Source: Streptococcus suis
Lineage (GTDB): Bacteria > Bacillota > Bacilli > Lactobacillales > Streptococcaceae
Direction of reading: 5' to 3'
DNA length: 64,000 bases
NCBI GenBank assembly: GCA_029593505.1
Contig: JAKTNI010000001.1
Location: 248,001 to 312,000, forward strand
Both the position numbers and the translations under genes were made by a program. Below are positions 30,107-39,293 of this stretch, piece after piece. Each line of letters starts with the position of its first letter. The stretch's first letter is position 1. The notes under the pieces are model-generated. The model saw only the letters and a program-made list of their open reading frames with translations. It had not been told where the DNA came from and ran no database searches.

Positions 30107-31042
30107 ATGACTGTTTATGTAAAAGATTTAGTGGAAAATCTGCGAATCGAATGCGCTTATAGCACTGAAGAGCTGTTACAAAAAGAGATTACTACTGCGG
30201 ATATTACAAGACCGGGCTTGGAAATGACAGGATATTTTGACTACTATGCTCCAGAGCGTATTCAGTTGATGGGGATGAAAGAATGGTCGTATCTCATGTC
30301 TATGACTGCTCATAATCGCTATCAGGTATTGTCACAGATGTTTCAGCCAGAAACACCTGTTATCATTGTTGCTAGAGCTCTAGAGATTCCAGAGGAAATG
30401 TATAGAGCGGCTAAAGAAAAGAAAATTGCGATTTGTCGTAGTAAGACAGCTACAAGTAGATTGTCAGGAGAGTTATCCTCTTATTTGGATAGTCGTTTGG
30501 CGCAACGTACCAGTGTTCATGGCGTATTGATGGATATTTATGGTATGGGTGTACTCATTCAAGGAGACTCTGGTATTGGTAAGAGTGAGACAGGTCTTGA
30601 ATTGGTGAAGCGTGGACATCGTTTAGTTGCAGATGATCGAGTGGATATTTATGCTAAGGATGATGTAACTCTTTGGGGTGAACCAGCAGAAATTTTGAGA
30701 CACCTGTTGGAAATTCGTGGTGTAGGAATTATTGATGTGATGAGCCTGTATGGTGCGAGTGCGGTAAAAGATTCTTCAGAGGTTCAATTAGCTATCTATC
30801 TAGAAAATTATGATACTGGTAAGGTGTTTGATCGTCTAGGAAACTCTGGAAGCACGATTGAGCTTGCAGGTATTTCGATTCCTCAAATCCGTATTCCTGT
30901 CAAAACAGGACGTAATATTTCTGTCGTGATTGAAGCAGCAGCAATGAATTATCGTGCCAAACAAATGGGATTTGATGCTACGAAGATTTTTGAAGAGCGT
31001 TTGTCTAATTTGATTGAACGCAATAAGGAAGAGGGTGAGTAA
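30107..31042 (+). CDS. hprK: HPr kinase/phosphorylase
   Basis: The 311-residue bifunctional enzyme phosphorylates HPr at Ser46 in response to fructose-1,6-bisphosphate and reverses it with phosphate. Walker [12 protein letters not shown] lies at about residues 152-162, and the HprK signature [13 protein letters not shown] near 205. P-Ser-HPr is the co-repressor of CcpA, whose gene lies 12 kb downstream, so both ends of the carbon catabolite circuit are in this window. GAGGGAG precedes the ATG at 30107. The lgt ATG overlaps the stop codon (TAATG). Confidence 0.97.
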   Translation: MTVYVKDLVENLRIECAYSTEELLQKEITTADITRPGLEMTGYFDYYAPERIQLMGMKEWSYLMSMTAHNRYQVLSQMFQPETPVIIVARALEIPEEMYRAAKEKKIAICRSKTATSRLSGELSSYLDSRLAQRTSVHGVLMDIYGMGVLIQGDSGIGKSETGLELVKRGHRLVADDRVDIYAKDDVTLWGEPAEILRHLLEIRGVGIIDVMSLYGASAVKDSSEVQLAIYLENYDTGKVFDRLGNSGSTIELAGISIPQIRIPVKTGRNISVVIEAAAMNYRAKQMGFDATKIFEERLSNLIERNKEEGE

Positions 31043-31818
31043 TGGATCCGATTGCTATTCGACTGGGCCCCTTGGAAATTCGTTGGTATGCGATTTGTAT
31101 CTTAGCGGGATTGATGCTGGCTGTACATTTAGCCATGAAAGAAGCTCCACGTAAGAAGATTCGATCAGATGATGTTTTGGACTTTATTCTATTAGCTTTT
31201 CCACTATCTATCATTGGTGCGCGTCTGTATTATGTGATTTTCTCATGGAGTGAATATAAGGATAATATTTTATCTATTTTTGCTATTTGGAATGGCGGTA
31301 TTGCTATATATGGTGGCTTGATAACAGGTGCAGTGGTTCTGTATTTCTTTAGTCAATATCGCTTTATCAATACGATTGATTTTCTAGATATTGCTGCACC
31401 ACCTGTTTTGATTGCACAAGCAATAGGGCGTTGGGGAAATTTTTTCAATCAAGAAGCTTACGGAAATGCAGTGCCTAATTTAGATTCTCTACCAAGTTTT
31501 ATTCGAGATCAAATGTTTATTGATGGAGCCTATCGCCAGCCAACATTTCTCTTTGAATCCTTATGGAATTTATTAGGATTTATTGTAATTTGTATCTTAC
31601 GCAGAAAGCCCAAGCTACTAAAACGTGGAGAAGTAACAGCCTTTTATCTTATTTGGTATGGTTGTGGTCGTCTTCTGATTGAGGGCTTACGTACCGATAG
31701 CTTGATGTTCTTGGGGATTCGTGTTTCCCAGTGGTTGTCTGCTTTACTGATTTTAGTCGGTTTTGCTATTGTTTTCATCGGAAGAAGAAAACGTTCGATT
31801 CCGTTTTATCAATCTTAA
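31042..31818 (+). CDS. lgt: Prolipoprotein diacylglyceryl transferase
   Basis: The 258-residue membrane enzyme attaches diacylglycerol to the lipobox cysteine of prolipoproteins. The Lgt signature [13 protein letters not shown] lies near residue 130, and about seven membrane helices are evident. The start [18 protein letters not shown] is typical, and the ATG overlaps the hprK stop codon, indicating translational coupling. This hprK-lgt order is conserved in streptococci. Confidence 0.97.
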   Translation: MDPIAIRLGPLEIRWYAICILAGLMLAVHLAMKEAPRKKIRSDDVLDFILLAFPLSIIGARLYYVIFSWSEYKDNILSIFAIWNGGIAIYGGLITGAVVLYFFSQYRFINTIDFLDIAAPPVLIAQAIGRWGNFFNQEAYGNAVPNLDSLPSFIRDQMFIDGAYRQPTFLFESLWNLLGFIVICILRRKPKLLKRGEVTAFYLIWYGCGRLLIEGLRTDSLMFLGIRVSQWLSALLILVGFAIVFIGRRKRSIPFYQS

Positions 31819-31830
31819 AAGGAGGATGAT

Positions 31831-32244
31831 ATGATTATTGAAATTTCGGTATTGATGATTGCCTTATCTATTGTGGCAGTTTCAGTTTATATTGTTTTGT
31901 TGTTGAAGAAGTTGGGAACAGTGACAGAAGAAGCTCAACAAACTCTTAAGGTATTGACGAGTGATGTTAATGTGACGCTTTACCAAACAAACGAGCTATT
32001 AGCAAAGACCAATGTATTGGTAGAGGATGTGAACGGTAAAGTTTCTACATTGGATCCTTTATTTGTTGCAGTCGCAGATCTCTCAACATCTGTATCAGAC
32101 TTGAATGCTTCAGCGCGTGATTTGACCGTAAAAGCCAAGTCTGCTGGCGCAAGTACGGTAAAAGCAGGTGGTGCTCTTTCTGCTTTGTCAACAATTTCAT
32201 CATTTTTAGGAAAGAAAGGAGAAAAAAATGGTAAAAAAATCTAG
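31831..32244 (+). CDS. DUF948 domain membrane-anchored protein
   Basis: The 137-residue protein has one N-terminal membrane helix (VLMIALSIVAVSVYIVLLL) followed by a long amphipathic, coiled-coil-like region rich in Thr, Val, Asp and Leu (VTLYQTNELLAKTNVLVEDVNGKVSTLD). DUF948 proteins are general-stress-like envelope proteins of unknown function. AAAGGAGG lies ahead of the ATG, and the gene overlaps the YtxH gene by 17 bases, so the two are likely partners. Confidence 0.87.
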   Translation: MIIEISVLMIALSIVAVSVYIVLLLKKLGTVTEEAQQTLKVLTSDVNVTLYQTNELLAKTNVLVEDVNGKVSTLDPLFVAVADLSTSVSDLNASARDLTVKAKSAGASTVKAGGALSALSTISSFLGKKGEKNGKKI

Positions 32245-32752
32245 TGTATGGACCAGTCTTTTATTGGGAGCAGCAGGTGGTGCAGCAGCAGCTGTTTTCT
32301 TAGCAACAAAAACAGGGAAGGTTGTAAAAGAAAAAGTAGTTGATTTGGCTAAGACTTACAAAGATAATCCTGAACAACTCAATTCAGATATTGTTAACAA
32401 AGCTCAGGATTTAAGCAAGCAAGCAACGGAGAAATTTAACGAAGTTAAAACGCAATTTGAAACTGGAGAATTAACAGTTGAAGAGTTGGTGAAGACAGGT
32501 AAAGAAAAGTCGATAGAAACCATCGAACAAATTAAAGAGAAAATTTCAGAACAAAATTTCTCTACAACAGATATTCTAGAAGCCATTAAGTCAAAAACGG
32601 TTAAAGCACCTACTGTTACTGTAGATGCAGAAGATATTGAAGATGCAGTAGTTGTTTCTGAGGATATTGAGCTTGATATTGCAGAAGTTATCACAGAACC
32701 TGTTTCTGAAGTTTTATCCGAATCTGACTTGGAAACAAGTGAAAAACTATAA
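32228..32752 (+). CDS. YtxH domain protein
   Basis: The 174-residue protein begins with a short membrane segment (SSVWTSLLLGAAGGAAAAVFLATKTGK), the YtxH signature. A highly charged helical tail, Glu/Lys-rich and then Asp/Glu/Val/Ser-rich, continues to the end. B. subtilis YtxH belongs to the general stress response; the function is not known. AAAGGAG precedes the ATG within the upstream gene. It is the last gene of the hprK operon. Confidence 0.87.
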   Translation: MVKKSSVWTSLLLGAAGGAAAAVFLATKTGKVVKEKVVDLAKTYKDNPEQLNSDIVNKAQDLSKQATEKFNEVKTQFETGELTVEELVKTGKEKSIETIEQIKEKISEQNFSTTDILEAIKSKTVKAPTVTVDAEDIEDAVVVSEDIELDIAEVITEPVSEVLSESDLETSEKL

Positions 32753-32755
32753 ATA

Positions 32756-32797
32756 GATAAAAGACTAGCTAAAAGTATCAAGCTAGTCTTTTTTATC
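32756..32797. terminator. Bidirectional terminator after the hprK operon
   Basis: AAAAGACTAGCT and AGCTAGTCTTTT form a long stem with a ten-base loop, flanked by GATA/TATC. It also serves the convergent minus-strand gene. Confidence 0.92.
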
Positions 32798-32806
32798 TGT
32801 AATCGT

Positions 32807-33964
32807 TTAGGAAAATATATTATCCCACCATTCTTGTAGTCGAAATTCGGAAATAGAGAGGCTTTTTTCGAGACCATCTAGCCAGATTTGAAAGCGTGTA
32901 TCAAATAGCAGACGAACGATGGTTCCTATCATATCAGCTTCTTTTGGAGATAGTTTTTTACGGAGTGAATCAATCTTTCTTAACTTTTTCAAAGGATCAA
33001 TAGTAATATCACTAAATCGTTCGATGCCTGTTTCTATAAACATGCCAAATAAGAGATCGAAAAATTCTTCAAGTTCTTGTTCTGTTAAGGTGGCTGTCCA
33101 CGTTTTTAGAGTTTGATCGATTTGCAGACTATCTTCGGATACGGAGGGAGCGAGTTTAAAATGACGTTCTTCTATCTCCCATGAAAAGCTAATATGTTGG
33201 AGAAAACCAAAGGTGTTGCTATGTACCACTTTAGTATTGTTAGGAGTTTCGAGCATCATCCCAACAATAGAATGTTCAGGAATAATGGAATAGACTCGCT
33301 CTTCTATTGCATGATAAGGAGCTCCTTCCAGGTATTTTTTATGGAGACCGGGTGCATCAAATGTATAGACTGCGTGGATGCGATCTTGCAGGTTCGCATC
33401 TATTTGACAGGCTGCATAGAGCGCTAAATTACCTCCTTTTGAATGACCAGCTATGTAATGTATCCCATTTCGATTGTTCACGAGTTGTAGGATATATTGG
33501 TGAGCAGAAAGTTGAGCAGGGATTTCCTCCATGTAGGTCATGTGAAAATCTTCTTTCCATCCAATAATTGTATCATCTGTTCCCCGAAAACAAGTAACAA
33601 AAGTATGGCGATCGATTTGAAAACTAATAGCAGCAAACTGTTTCTGTTGTTCTGCTTGGTAGTCATCAATAAAAGCAAATGCCTTAATATACTTAAACCG
33701 TTTTGCCTCAGCTAATAGATATAATAGTGTGAGACGATTTTTTGTTACCATAGAAAATGGTGGAAAATCATCATTGTAGGCTTCTTTAAATTGTTGAGCC
33801 AAATGATCCAATCGAATACCAGCTTCAGTAAAGGAATTATGTACTAGGTTATTAAATGGGAGGTAGGATAATTCTGATAGGGCTAAAATGTCCAATTCAT
33901 TGATTGGATGATCGTAAAAACTATCATATTGATTGTCTTTAATATAATGCAATACATTTGGCAT
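32807..33964 (-). CDS. Mbeg1-like/DUF2974 alpha/beta-hydrolase fold protein
   Basis: The 385-residue protein has a lipase-like core with the nucleophile elbow GHSKGGNLALYAA near residue 170 and the upstream strand FVTCFRGTDDTIIGWKEDF. The C-terminal third is helical. It belongs to the Mbeg1-like family of predicted cytoplasmic lipases or esterases; the substrate is unknown. No signal peptide is visible. AGAGGGAT precedes the start on the minus strand. It is divergent from the response regulator gene. Confidence 0.88.
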   Translation of the reverse strand: MPNVLHYIKDNQYDSFYDHPINELDILALSELSYLPFNNLVHNSFTEAGIRLDHLAQQFKEAYNDDFPPFSMVTKNRLTLLYLLAEAKRFKYIKAFAFIDDYQAEQQKQFAAISFQIDRHTFVTCFRGTDDTIIGWKEDFHMTYMEEIPAQLSAHQYILQLVNNRNGIHYIAGHSKGGNLALYAACQIDANLQDRIHAVYTFDAPGLHKKYLEGAPYHAIEERVYSIIPEHSIVGMMLETPNNTKVVHSNTFGFLQHISFSWEIEERHFKLAPSVSEDSLQIDQTLKTWTATLTEQELEEFFDLLFGMFIETGIERFSDITIDPLKKLRKIDSLRKKLSPKEADMIGTIVRLLFDTRFQIWLDGLEKSLSISEFRLQEWWDNIFS

Positions 33965-34111
33965 AGTATCCCTCTTGTTTCTTTTTTGTTATTATAGCGA
34001 ATCCTAGTAAAAATGACAAATTTGTAAGGAAAATTTGTCGGCTTTTTCCTTAAATAGATGATGAAATAGGCTATAATAGAAAAAGAGTAGTAGAGAGAAT
34101 GGAGGAAATTC

Positions 34112-34801
34112 ATGCAGAAGATTTTAGTGATTGAAGATGATCGAACGATTAGTCAGTTGGTGGCCAAGAATCTAGTAAACTGGGGTTATCAAGTGGAAGA
34201 AATACAAGATTTTCAGAAGATTTTAGAACAGATAAGACTGTTTCAGCCTCATTTAATTTTATTGGATATAGGACTACCATTTTTTAATGGTTATTATTGG
34301 TGCCAAGAGATCAGAAAAGAATCACGTGTTCCAATTATGTTTCTTTCTTCACATGATCAGCCTATGGATATTGTGATGGCAATTAATATGGGAGCAGATG
34401 ATTATGTGACCAAGCCATTTGAAATGACGGTATTATTGGCTAAGATTCAAGGGTTACTTAGACGAACGTACGACTTTATTGGAGAGCAAAGCTTATTATG
34501 GTTTGAAGGAATATCTCTCGATTTAAAAACGATGCAAGTTCATTTTGAGCAGCATGTACAGGAATTGACAAAAAATGAATTTCAAATTTTACGTGTATTA
34601 TTTGAACATGGACGAGAAGTAGTGAGCCGTGAGGAGTTAATGAGGGAATTATGGAATAGTGATATTTTCGTGGATGATAATACCTTGTCTGTTAATATGG
34701 CTCGTTTACGTAAAAAGTTGGCAGAGTTACATTTACCGAATGTGATTGCAACTAAGAAAGGAGTAGGGTATGGATTGGTATGGCAGGATGATGAGAACTG
34801 A
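34112..34801 (+). CDS. bceR: BceR-type response regulator (OmpR family)
   Basis: The 229-residue protein has a receiver domain (VIEDDRTIS; phospho-acceptor Asp52 in LILLDIGLP; TKPFEMT) and an OmpR winged helix (LTKNEFQILRVLFEHGREVVSREELMRELW...LSVNMARLRKKL). It lies before an intramembrane-sensing kinase and a BceAB-type transporter, the standard four-gene peptide-antibiotic resistance module. GGAGGA precedes the ATG, and a -10 TATAAT lies at 34072-34077. The symbol follows module resemblance; the actual inducer is unknown. Confidence 0.88.
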   Translation: MQKILVIEDDRTISQLVAKNLVNWGYQVEEIQDFQKILEQIRLFQPHLILLDIGLPFFNGYYWCQEIRKESRVPIMFLSSHDQPMDIVMAINMGADDYVTKPFEMTVLLAKIQGLLRRTYDFIGEQSLLWFEGISLDLKTMQVHFEQHVQELTKNEFQILRVLFEHGREVVSREELMRELWNSDIFVDDNTLSVNMARLRKKLAELHLPNVIATKKGVGYGLVWQDDEN

Positions 34802-35768
34802 TCTGATACGCATCTTTGGTTGTTGGATACGGCATCGTTTCCTATTTATACTAGCCTATGTCATTTTTAGTATTTTTTTGTTTGGTTTTTCTTCCTTATT
34901 TGATATTGAACAAGCTTTGCTTATCTACGCATTGCTGTTGTTGAGTCTTTGCTGGTTTTTTGTTCTCTTTTGGGATTTTGTAGTAGAATTTACTCGTGTT
35001 AGAACCATTTTTGATAGTAAGGCAATTTCTAATGGTACGGTAGGGGAATTGTATTTACAAGAAAAAGTGGAGAGTTTGGAGTGGCAGTTAAAGAGGATGA
35101 CCGAAACATACCGTGAGGAGCGGGTTGAACTCGATGATTATTACACACTGTGGGCTCACCAGATGAAAATGCCAATAGCAGCTAGCCAATTGTTAGTGAA
35201 AGAATTGACAGACACAGACCTTCGGACACAGCTAGAAACAGAGATATTTAAGATTGAGCATTATACAAATCTTGTTCTCAATTATCTTCGACTACAATCT
35301 TTTCACGATGATTTAGTAATCGAAAATGTAGAGATGGAAGATGTTATCAAGCAACTGGTTAAAAAATATTCACTATTTTTTATTCAGTATCGAACAAAGT
35401 TGGAGTTGGGAATGGTGTGTCGTAGGGTGAAGACTGATAGACGCTGGTTGAGTTTATTGCTAGAGCAGATATTGTCTAATGCCTTGAAATATTGTCAAGC
35501 AGGTACCATTTCGATCTTTTTAGAGGGAGATGACATTGTAATTCGTGATACTGGAATTGGCATTGCAGAAAGTGATATAGAGAGGGTATTTGAAAGAGGA
35601 TTTTCAGGTTTTAATGGACGTCGAACTCAAAAATCCTCGGGTCTGGGCTTATATCTTTCTAAGAAAATTGCGACAGAATTGGGTTATTCTTTACAATTGA
35701 CTTCAACAGTTGGAATTGGTACGGAAGTGCGTATCGGTATTAAAGAAGATGATTTGGTAGTGGATTAA
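34770..35768 (+). CDS. bceS: BceS-type intramembrane-sensing histidine kinase
   Basis: The 332-residue kinase has two closely spaced N-terminal membrane helices with almost no extracellular loop. The H-box is DYYTLWAHQMKMPIAA (His near residue 129), the N-box EQILSNALKYC, and the ATP boxes RDTGIGI and SSGLGLYLSKK. Kinases of this type do not bind the drug directly but read the flux of their BceAB partner. The start at 34770 has a perfect AAAGGAG six bases upstream, although that motif also encodes a conserved regulator segment; ATGs at 34788 and 34791 are alternatives. Confidence 0.87.
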   Translation: MDWYGRMMRTDLIRIFGCWIRHRFLFILAYVIFSIFLFGFSSLFDIEQALLIYALLLLSLCWFFVLFWDFVVEFTRVRTIFDSKAISNGTVGELYLQEKVESLEWQLKRMTETYREERVELDDYYTLWAHQMKMPIAASQLLVKELTDTDLRTQLETEIFKIEHYTNLVLNYLRLQSFHDDLVIENVEMEDVIKQLVKKYSLFFIQYRTKLELGMVCRRVKTDRRWLSLLLEQILSNALKYCQAGTISIFLEGDDIVIRDTGIGIAESDIERVFERGFSGFNGRRTQKSSGLGLYLSKKIATELGYSLQLTSTVGIGTEVRIGIKEDDLVVD

Positions 35769-35769
35769 C

Positions 35770-35783
35770 TTACAAAAATGTCA
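35770..35783. promoter_or_regulatory. Probable BceR-type operator before bceAB
   Basis: TTACA-AAAA-TGTCA matches closely the inverted-repeat pattern TNACA-N4-TGTAA known for BceR-like regulators, and sits about 45 bases upstream of a TAGAAT -10 at 35828-35833, where no good -35 exists. Confidence 0.6.
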
Positions 35784-35865
35784 CTAAAATGAAAGCTAGA
35801 GCGATGGAAGAACAGTTATTTTTTCTGTAGAATGAGATTAGAAAAAAGCAAAAGGAGAAGGTGCC

Positions 35866-36624
35866 ATGTCACTATTAGATGTACAACATGTTCAAAAAAT
35901 TTATCCCTCTCGCTTCAAAGCTGGACAAGTAGAAGCCTTGAAAGATATTCACTTTACAGTAGAAGATGGAGAATATGTTGCTATTATGGGGGAGTCTGGT
36001 TCTGGAAAATCTACTCTTCTCAATATTTTGGCGACTTTAGATAAACCGACACAAGGGAAGGTCTTGCTCAATGGTATAGATACACAGTCTATTAAGAGCA
36101 AGGAAGCTTCGGTCTTTCGGAGAGAGAAGCTTGGTTTTGTTTTTCAGGACTTTAATTTATTGGATACCTTGTCTGTCAAAGATAATGTTTTACTGCCCTT
36201 AGTTCTTTCTCGCTATCCGATAGATGAGATGAACAAACGTTTATTGCAAACTCTTAACAGCTTAGAGATTGCTATCTTGCAAGATAAGATGCCGTATGAA
36301 ATCTCTGGGGGACAACAACAACGAGTAGCGGTAGCGCGTGCGATTATCACTCGTCCAGAAATTCTATTGGCAGATGAGCCAACCGGAGCTTTGGATTCTA
36401 AATCTTCTGCTACTCTTTTAGATATTTTTGAAGAAATCAACCAACAAGGACAAACGATTTTAATGGTAACGCATTCGACAGCAGCAGCTAGTCGAGCTAA
36501 GAGAGTGCTCTTTATCAAAGATGGGATTTTATATCACCAAATTTATCGTGGAGAGCGAACCAATCAGGAGATGTATCAGTTGATCTCCGATACCTTAACG
36601 GTTATGGCGAAAAGAGGTGAGTGA
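35866..36624 (+). CDS. bceA: BceA-type ABC transporter ATPase
   Basis: The 252-residue protein is a MacB/LolD-type ATPase: Walker A GESGSGKST near residue 44, Q-loop FVFQDFNLLDTLSVKDNV, signature SGGQQQRVAVARA near 147, and Walker B LLADEPTGALD. It energises the partner permease, which frees lipid II-cycle intermediates from peptide antibiotics such as bacitracin (family knowledge). AAAGGAGAAGG precedes the ATG. Its 3' end nearly abuts the permease start. Confidence 0.92.
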   Translation: MSLLDVQHVQKIYPSRFKAGQVEALKDIHFTVEDGEYVAIMGESGSGKSTLLNILATLDKPTQGKVLLNGIDTQSIKSKEASVFRREKLGFVFQDFNLLDTLSVKDNVLLPLVLSRYPIDEMNKRLLQTLNSLEIAILQDKMPYEISGGQQQRVAVARAIITRPEILLADEPTGALDSKSSATLLDIFEEINQQGQTILMVTHSTAAASRAKRVLFIKDGILYHQIYRGERTNQEMYQLISDTLTVMAKRGE

Positions 36625-36625
36625 T

Positions 36626-38632
36626 ATGTTAGGATTGACCATGCAATTGGCTAGGACCAATCTCTTCAAAAACCGTCGTTTGTACTATCCGTATGCTATG
36701 ATGACGTTTTTATCTACAGCCATTACCTATATTTTCACTTCTTTATTATTTCATCCTGATTTGAGTCTTGTTAAGGGGGCTAATGGGGTTAAGCAGGTGT
36801 TGGGTTTTGGAATGGTTGTGGTGCTTCTTGCTGTTGGTGTTATGATTTTCTATGCTAACGGTTTTATCATGAAGCAGCGTTCTAAGGAGTTTGGGATTTA
36901 TAGTATTTTAGGACTTGAAAAGAAACACTTACTTCTCATGAATGTTTGGGAAAACCTATTTTTTACACTTGCTACAGTATCCTCAGGCTTGCTATTGGGA
37001 ATAGTACTTGATAAACTTTTTTATGCCTTATTATTAAAAATAATGCAGATGACCGTTGTGCTTGATTCTACTTTTCAAATCAAAACGATTTTCTTGGTCG
37101 TTCTGTATTTGTTTGGGATTTTCTTCTTGGTTACTGTATTCAATATGGGTAAACTTGGAATGACTGATTCTCTTCGTTTGGTACAAGGTAAAAAGAGAGG
37201 GGACAAACATGGGGTACTGCTATGGTTACAAACAATTTTCGGACTTGTTTTACTTGGAATTGCCTATACTCTTGCGCAAATTGTTACCTCGCCAACGGAA
37301 GCAATCTTTCGTTTCTTCGTTGCTGTTATACTAGTTATTGTGGCAACTTATTTACTCTTTTCTTCAGGAACAGTTGCGTTATTAAATTGGTTGAAAAAGT
37401 GGCAACGTTATTACTATAAACCGGCTAATTTTATCTCGGTTTCTAATCTAATGTTTCGTATGCGAAAAAATGCTATCGGACTTGCGACTATTACCATCTT
37501 GTCAACGATGTTTTTAGTCACATTGTTGGGTGGTTTAAATATTTATATTGGTGGTAAGGATTATATTGCCAATCAAAATCCTAATGACTTTTCTATTGAT
37601 GTAGGAGCTATTGATGATATTTCTGATTTCCAAATTCAAGAATGGGGAGATCAGATTTTAGAAAAATCTCAGATTCCTGTGGAGAGCAAAGTAACCTATA
37701 CGTATCAACGAGCTTATTTTTCAAAGGTTACCGATAAGAAGATTGATATTTTAACAGATGCAGAGCATTCAAGCGTAGCTTATTCTGATCAAATCGGTGT
37801 TGGCTATGTTATTGACCGAGATACCTACCAGAAAATGACTGGGGAAACATTAGAGTTGACTGAACATCAGTTAGCGATTTATAGTAAAGGAGTTCGGTAT
37901 CACGAAGGTCAAGAAGTTACAGTTGCAGATCGGCATTTTATAGTGAATCATGTATTAAATCAAAATGTCACGCTGGGGCATTTACCAGATCATTTTTCCT
38001 TTATTTTGAGTCAATATCTTGTACTGGTGGTTGATAACTTAGATATTTTTAAGGAACAGATAGAGACTAGGTACTATATGGGCTATGAAAGTCATTTAAC
38101 GGAAGAGGAGCAAGTGCAGGCACAAGAATCATTTTTAGCCACTAACTTTGAAAGTGAACTATGGGATAAGAACTTAATGCCGAATGGTTTATCGGTCATT
38201 AGTCTAGCTTATAGAGCTTATGCTACTCGTACTTTCTTTAGCTGGGCAGGGTCGCTCTTTTTTATCGGCTTACTGTTATCTCTTATCTTTTTCATGGCAG
38301 TTGTCTTGGTTATTTACTTCAAGCAAATTTCAGAAGGATTTGAAGATAGAAGTCGCTTTGTTATCATGACAAAGGTTGGCTTAGATGAAGATCAAACGAG
38401 ACAATCTATTCGCAAGCAGTTGTTGACAGTCTTTTTCTTACCGCTTATACTTGCTTTTATTCATCTTGGTTTTTCCTACAAGATGTTATCGGCTATTTTG
38501 CTTGCATTGGGAGTTGTAAATGCATATCTAATGTTTATCGTAACATGTAGTATTGGCGTGTGTTATCTTCTTGTCTATCTACTGATTTATCTACTAACGA
38601 CGCGTGTCTATAAGAAGATTATTTTGATGTAA
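36626..38632 (+). CDS. bceB: BceB-type ABC transporter permease
   Basis: The 668-residue permease has about ten membrane helices and two FtsX-type units, with a large extracellular domain between helices 7 and 8 (roughly residues 310-520, such as YQRAYFSKVTDKKIDILTDAEHSS). These are the features of BceB-family permeases that act as both resistance pump and sensor. The ATG at 36626 is preceded by AGAGGTGA; a GTG at 36617 would add three residues but would overlap that site. The substrate range cannot be read from sequence. Confidence 0.9.
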   Translation: MLGLTMQLARTNLFKNRRLYYPYAMMTFLSTAITYIFTSLLFHPDLSLVKGANGVKQVLGFGMVVVLLAVGVMIFYANGFIMKQRSKEFGIYSILGLEKKHLLLMNVWENLFFTLATVSSGLLLGIVLDKLFYALLLKIMQMTVVLDSTFQIKTIFLVVLYLFGIFFLVTVFNMGKLGMTDSLRLVQGKKRGDKHGVLLWLQTIFGLVLLGIAYTLAQIVTSPTEAIFRFFVAVILVIVATYLLFSSGTVALLNWLKKWQRYYYKPANFISVSNLMFRMRKNAIGLATITILSTMFLVTLLGGLNIYIGGKDYIANQNPNDFSIDVGAIDDISDFQIQEWGDQILEKSQIPVESKVTYTYQRAYFSKVTDKKIDILTDAEHSSVAYSDQIGVGYVIDRDTYQKMTGETLELTEHQLAIYSKGVRYHEGQEVTVADRHFIVNHVLNQNVTLGHLPDHFSFILSQYLVLVVDNLDIFKEQIETRYYMGYESHLTEEEQVQAQESFLATNFESELWDKNLMPNGLSVISLAYRAYATRTFFSWAGSLFFIGLLLSLIFFMAVVLVIYFKQISEGFEDRSRFVIMTKVGLDEDQTRQSIRKQLLTVFFLPLILAFIHLGFSYKMLSAILLALGVVNAYLMFIVTCSIGVCYLLVYLLIYLLTTRVYKKIILM

Positions 38633-38656
38633 CTTGAGGGAAACCTCAAGTTTTTT
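38631..38656 (+). terminator. Terminator after bceB
   Basis: AACTTGAGG and CCTCAAGTT pair around a GAAA tetraloop with a T-run. The stem begins at the bceB stop codon. Confidence 0.92.
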
Positions 38657-38859
38657 ATATAGTTGTTCCTATTTGATGGCTAATTGCTAACTTTCCTTTT
38701 CTATTTTGAGATGATAGATGACATGGAATGATATATTTTTAGCATTGTTTATTTTAAGAGATATTTTCTTGGTTTAAATTTTTGTGATATAGAGCCTTGA
38801 TAATATTCAAGTGATTGGAAAAATATTTTTCCAATCTTTTTTAAAGTTTACTAATATGC
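38657..38859. other. Non-coding gap with an orphan terminator hairpin
   Basis: This AT-rich stretch between bceB and the second padR holds no plausible reading frame. Its one clear element is the palindrome GATTGG...CCAATC at 38813-38836. It could be the residue of a lost gene or the end of a small RNA; no convincing promoter was found for the latter. Confidence 0.5.
38813..38842 (+). terminator. Orphan rho-independent terminator
   Basis: The 24-base perfect palindrome from GATTGG to CCAATC is followed by six T residues. It is 180 bases after the bceB stop, behind bceB's own terminator. Confidence 0.75.
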
Positions 38860-38888
38860 TTTACAAGGTAGTTGGCTTATGCTATACT
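38860..38888 (+). promoter_or_regulatory. Promoter of the second padR operon
   Basis: TTTACA (38860-38865) and TATACT (38883-38888) are 17 bases apart, with a TGC extended -10. The similar sequences ACTAATATG (38850) and ACTAGTATG (38900) flank it as possible repressor half-sites. Confidence 0.8.
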
Positions 38889-38974
38889 AAAAATACAAGA
38901 CTAGTATGTAAAACAAAGTAGTGTTGTTTGAACTTTAATAGTGTGTAGTAATTGTTTGAGAGAAAGGGGAGTAG

Positions 38975-39292
38975 ATGAAAGATACACAAATGCTCAAGGG
39001 AGTTTTAGAGGGATGTGTTTTACAAATCATTGCTCAACAAGAGAGTTATGGTTACGAGCTGGTGCAGACCTTGCGGAGCAATGGTTTTCAGAATATGGTC
39101 GGAGGAACAGTTTACCCTCTTCTACAAAAGTTAGAAAAGAATGGTTTAATTGTGGGGCGACACAAGCCTTCACCAGATGGACCTGATAGGAAGTATTTTT
39201 ATTTGACGGATCGAGGGAATGCCTACTTAAAGGAATTTTGGTGTCAGTGGAATGATTTAGTCGTGAAAGTAGAACGATTGAAAGGAGACTAA
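38975..39292 (+). CDS. PadR family transcriptional regulator
   Basis: The 105-residue winged-helix protein (LKGVLEGCVLQIIAQQESYGYELVQTL, GGTVYPLLQKLEKNGLIVG, RKYFYLTDRG) is a compact PadR repressor. GGGGAG precedes the ATG. It lies one base upstream of the start of a PadR-linked membrane protein gene that is frameshifted here. It probably represses its own operon in the absence of an inducer; the signal is unknown. It is distinct from the PadR protein at 5734. Confidence 0.92.
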   Translation: MKDTQMLKGVLEGCVLQIIAQQESYGYELVQTLRSNGFQNMVGGTVYPLLQKLEKNGLIVGRHKPSPDGPDRKYFYLTDRGNAYLKEFWCQWNDLVVKVERLKGD

Positions 39293-39293
39293 A

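Noticed and set aside
38941..39186. Open frame of 81 codons overlapping the second padR
   Set aside because: Frame-shifted reading of padR with no ribosome binding site; the PadR frame has clear homology.
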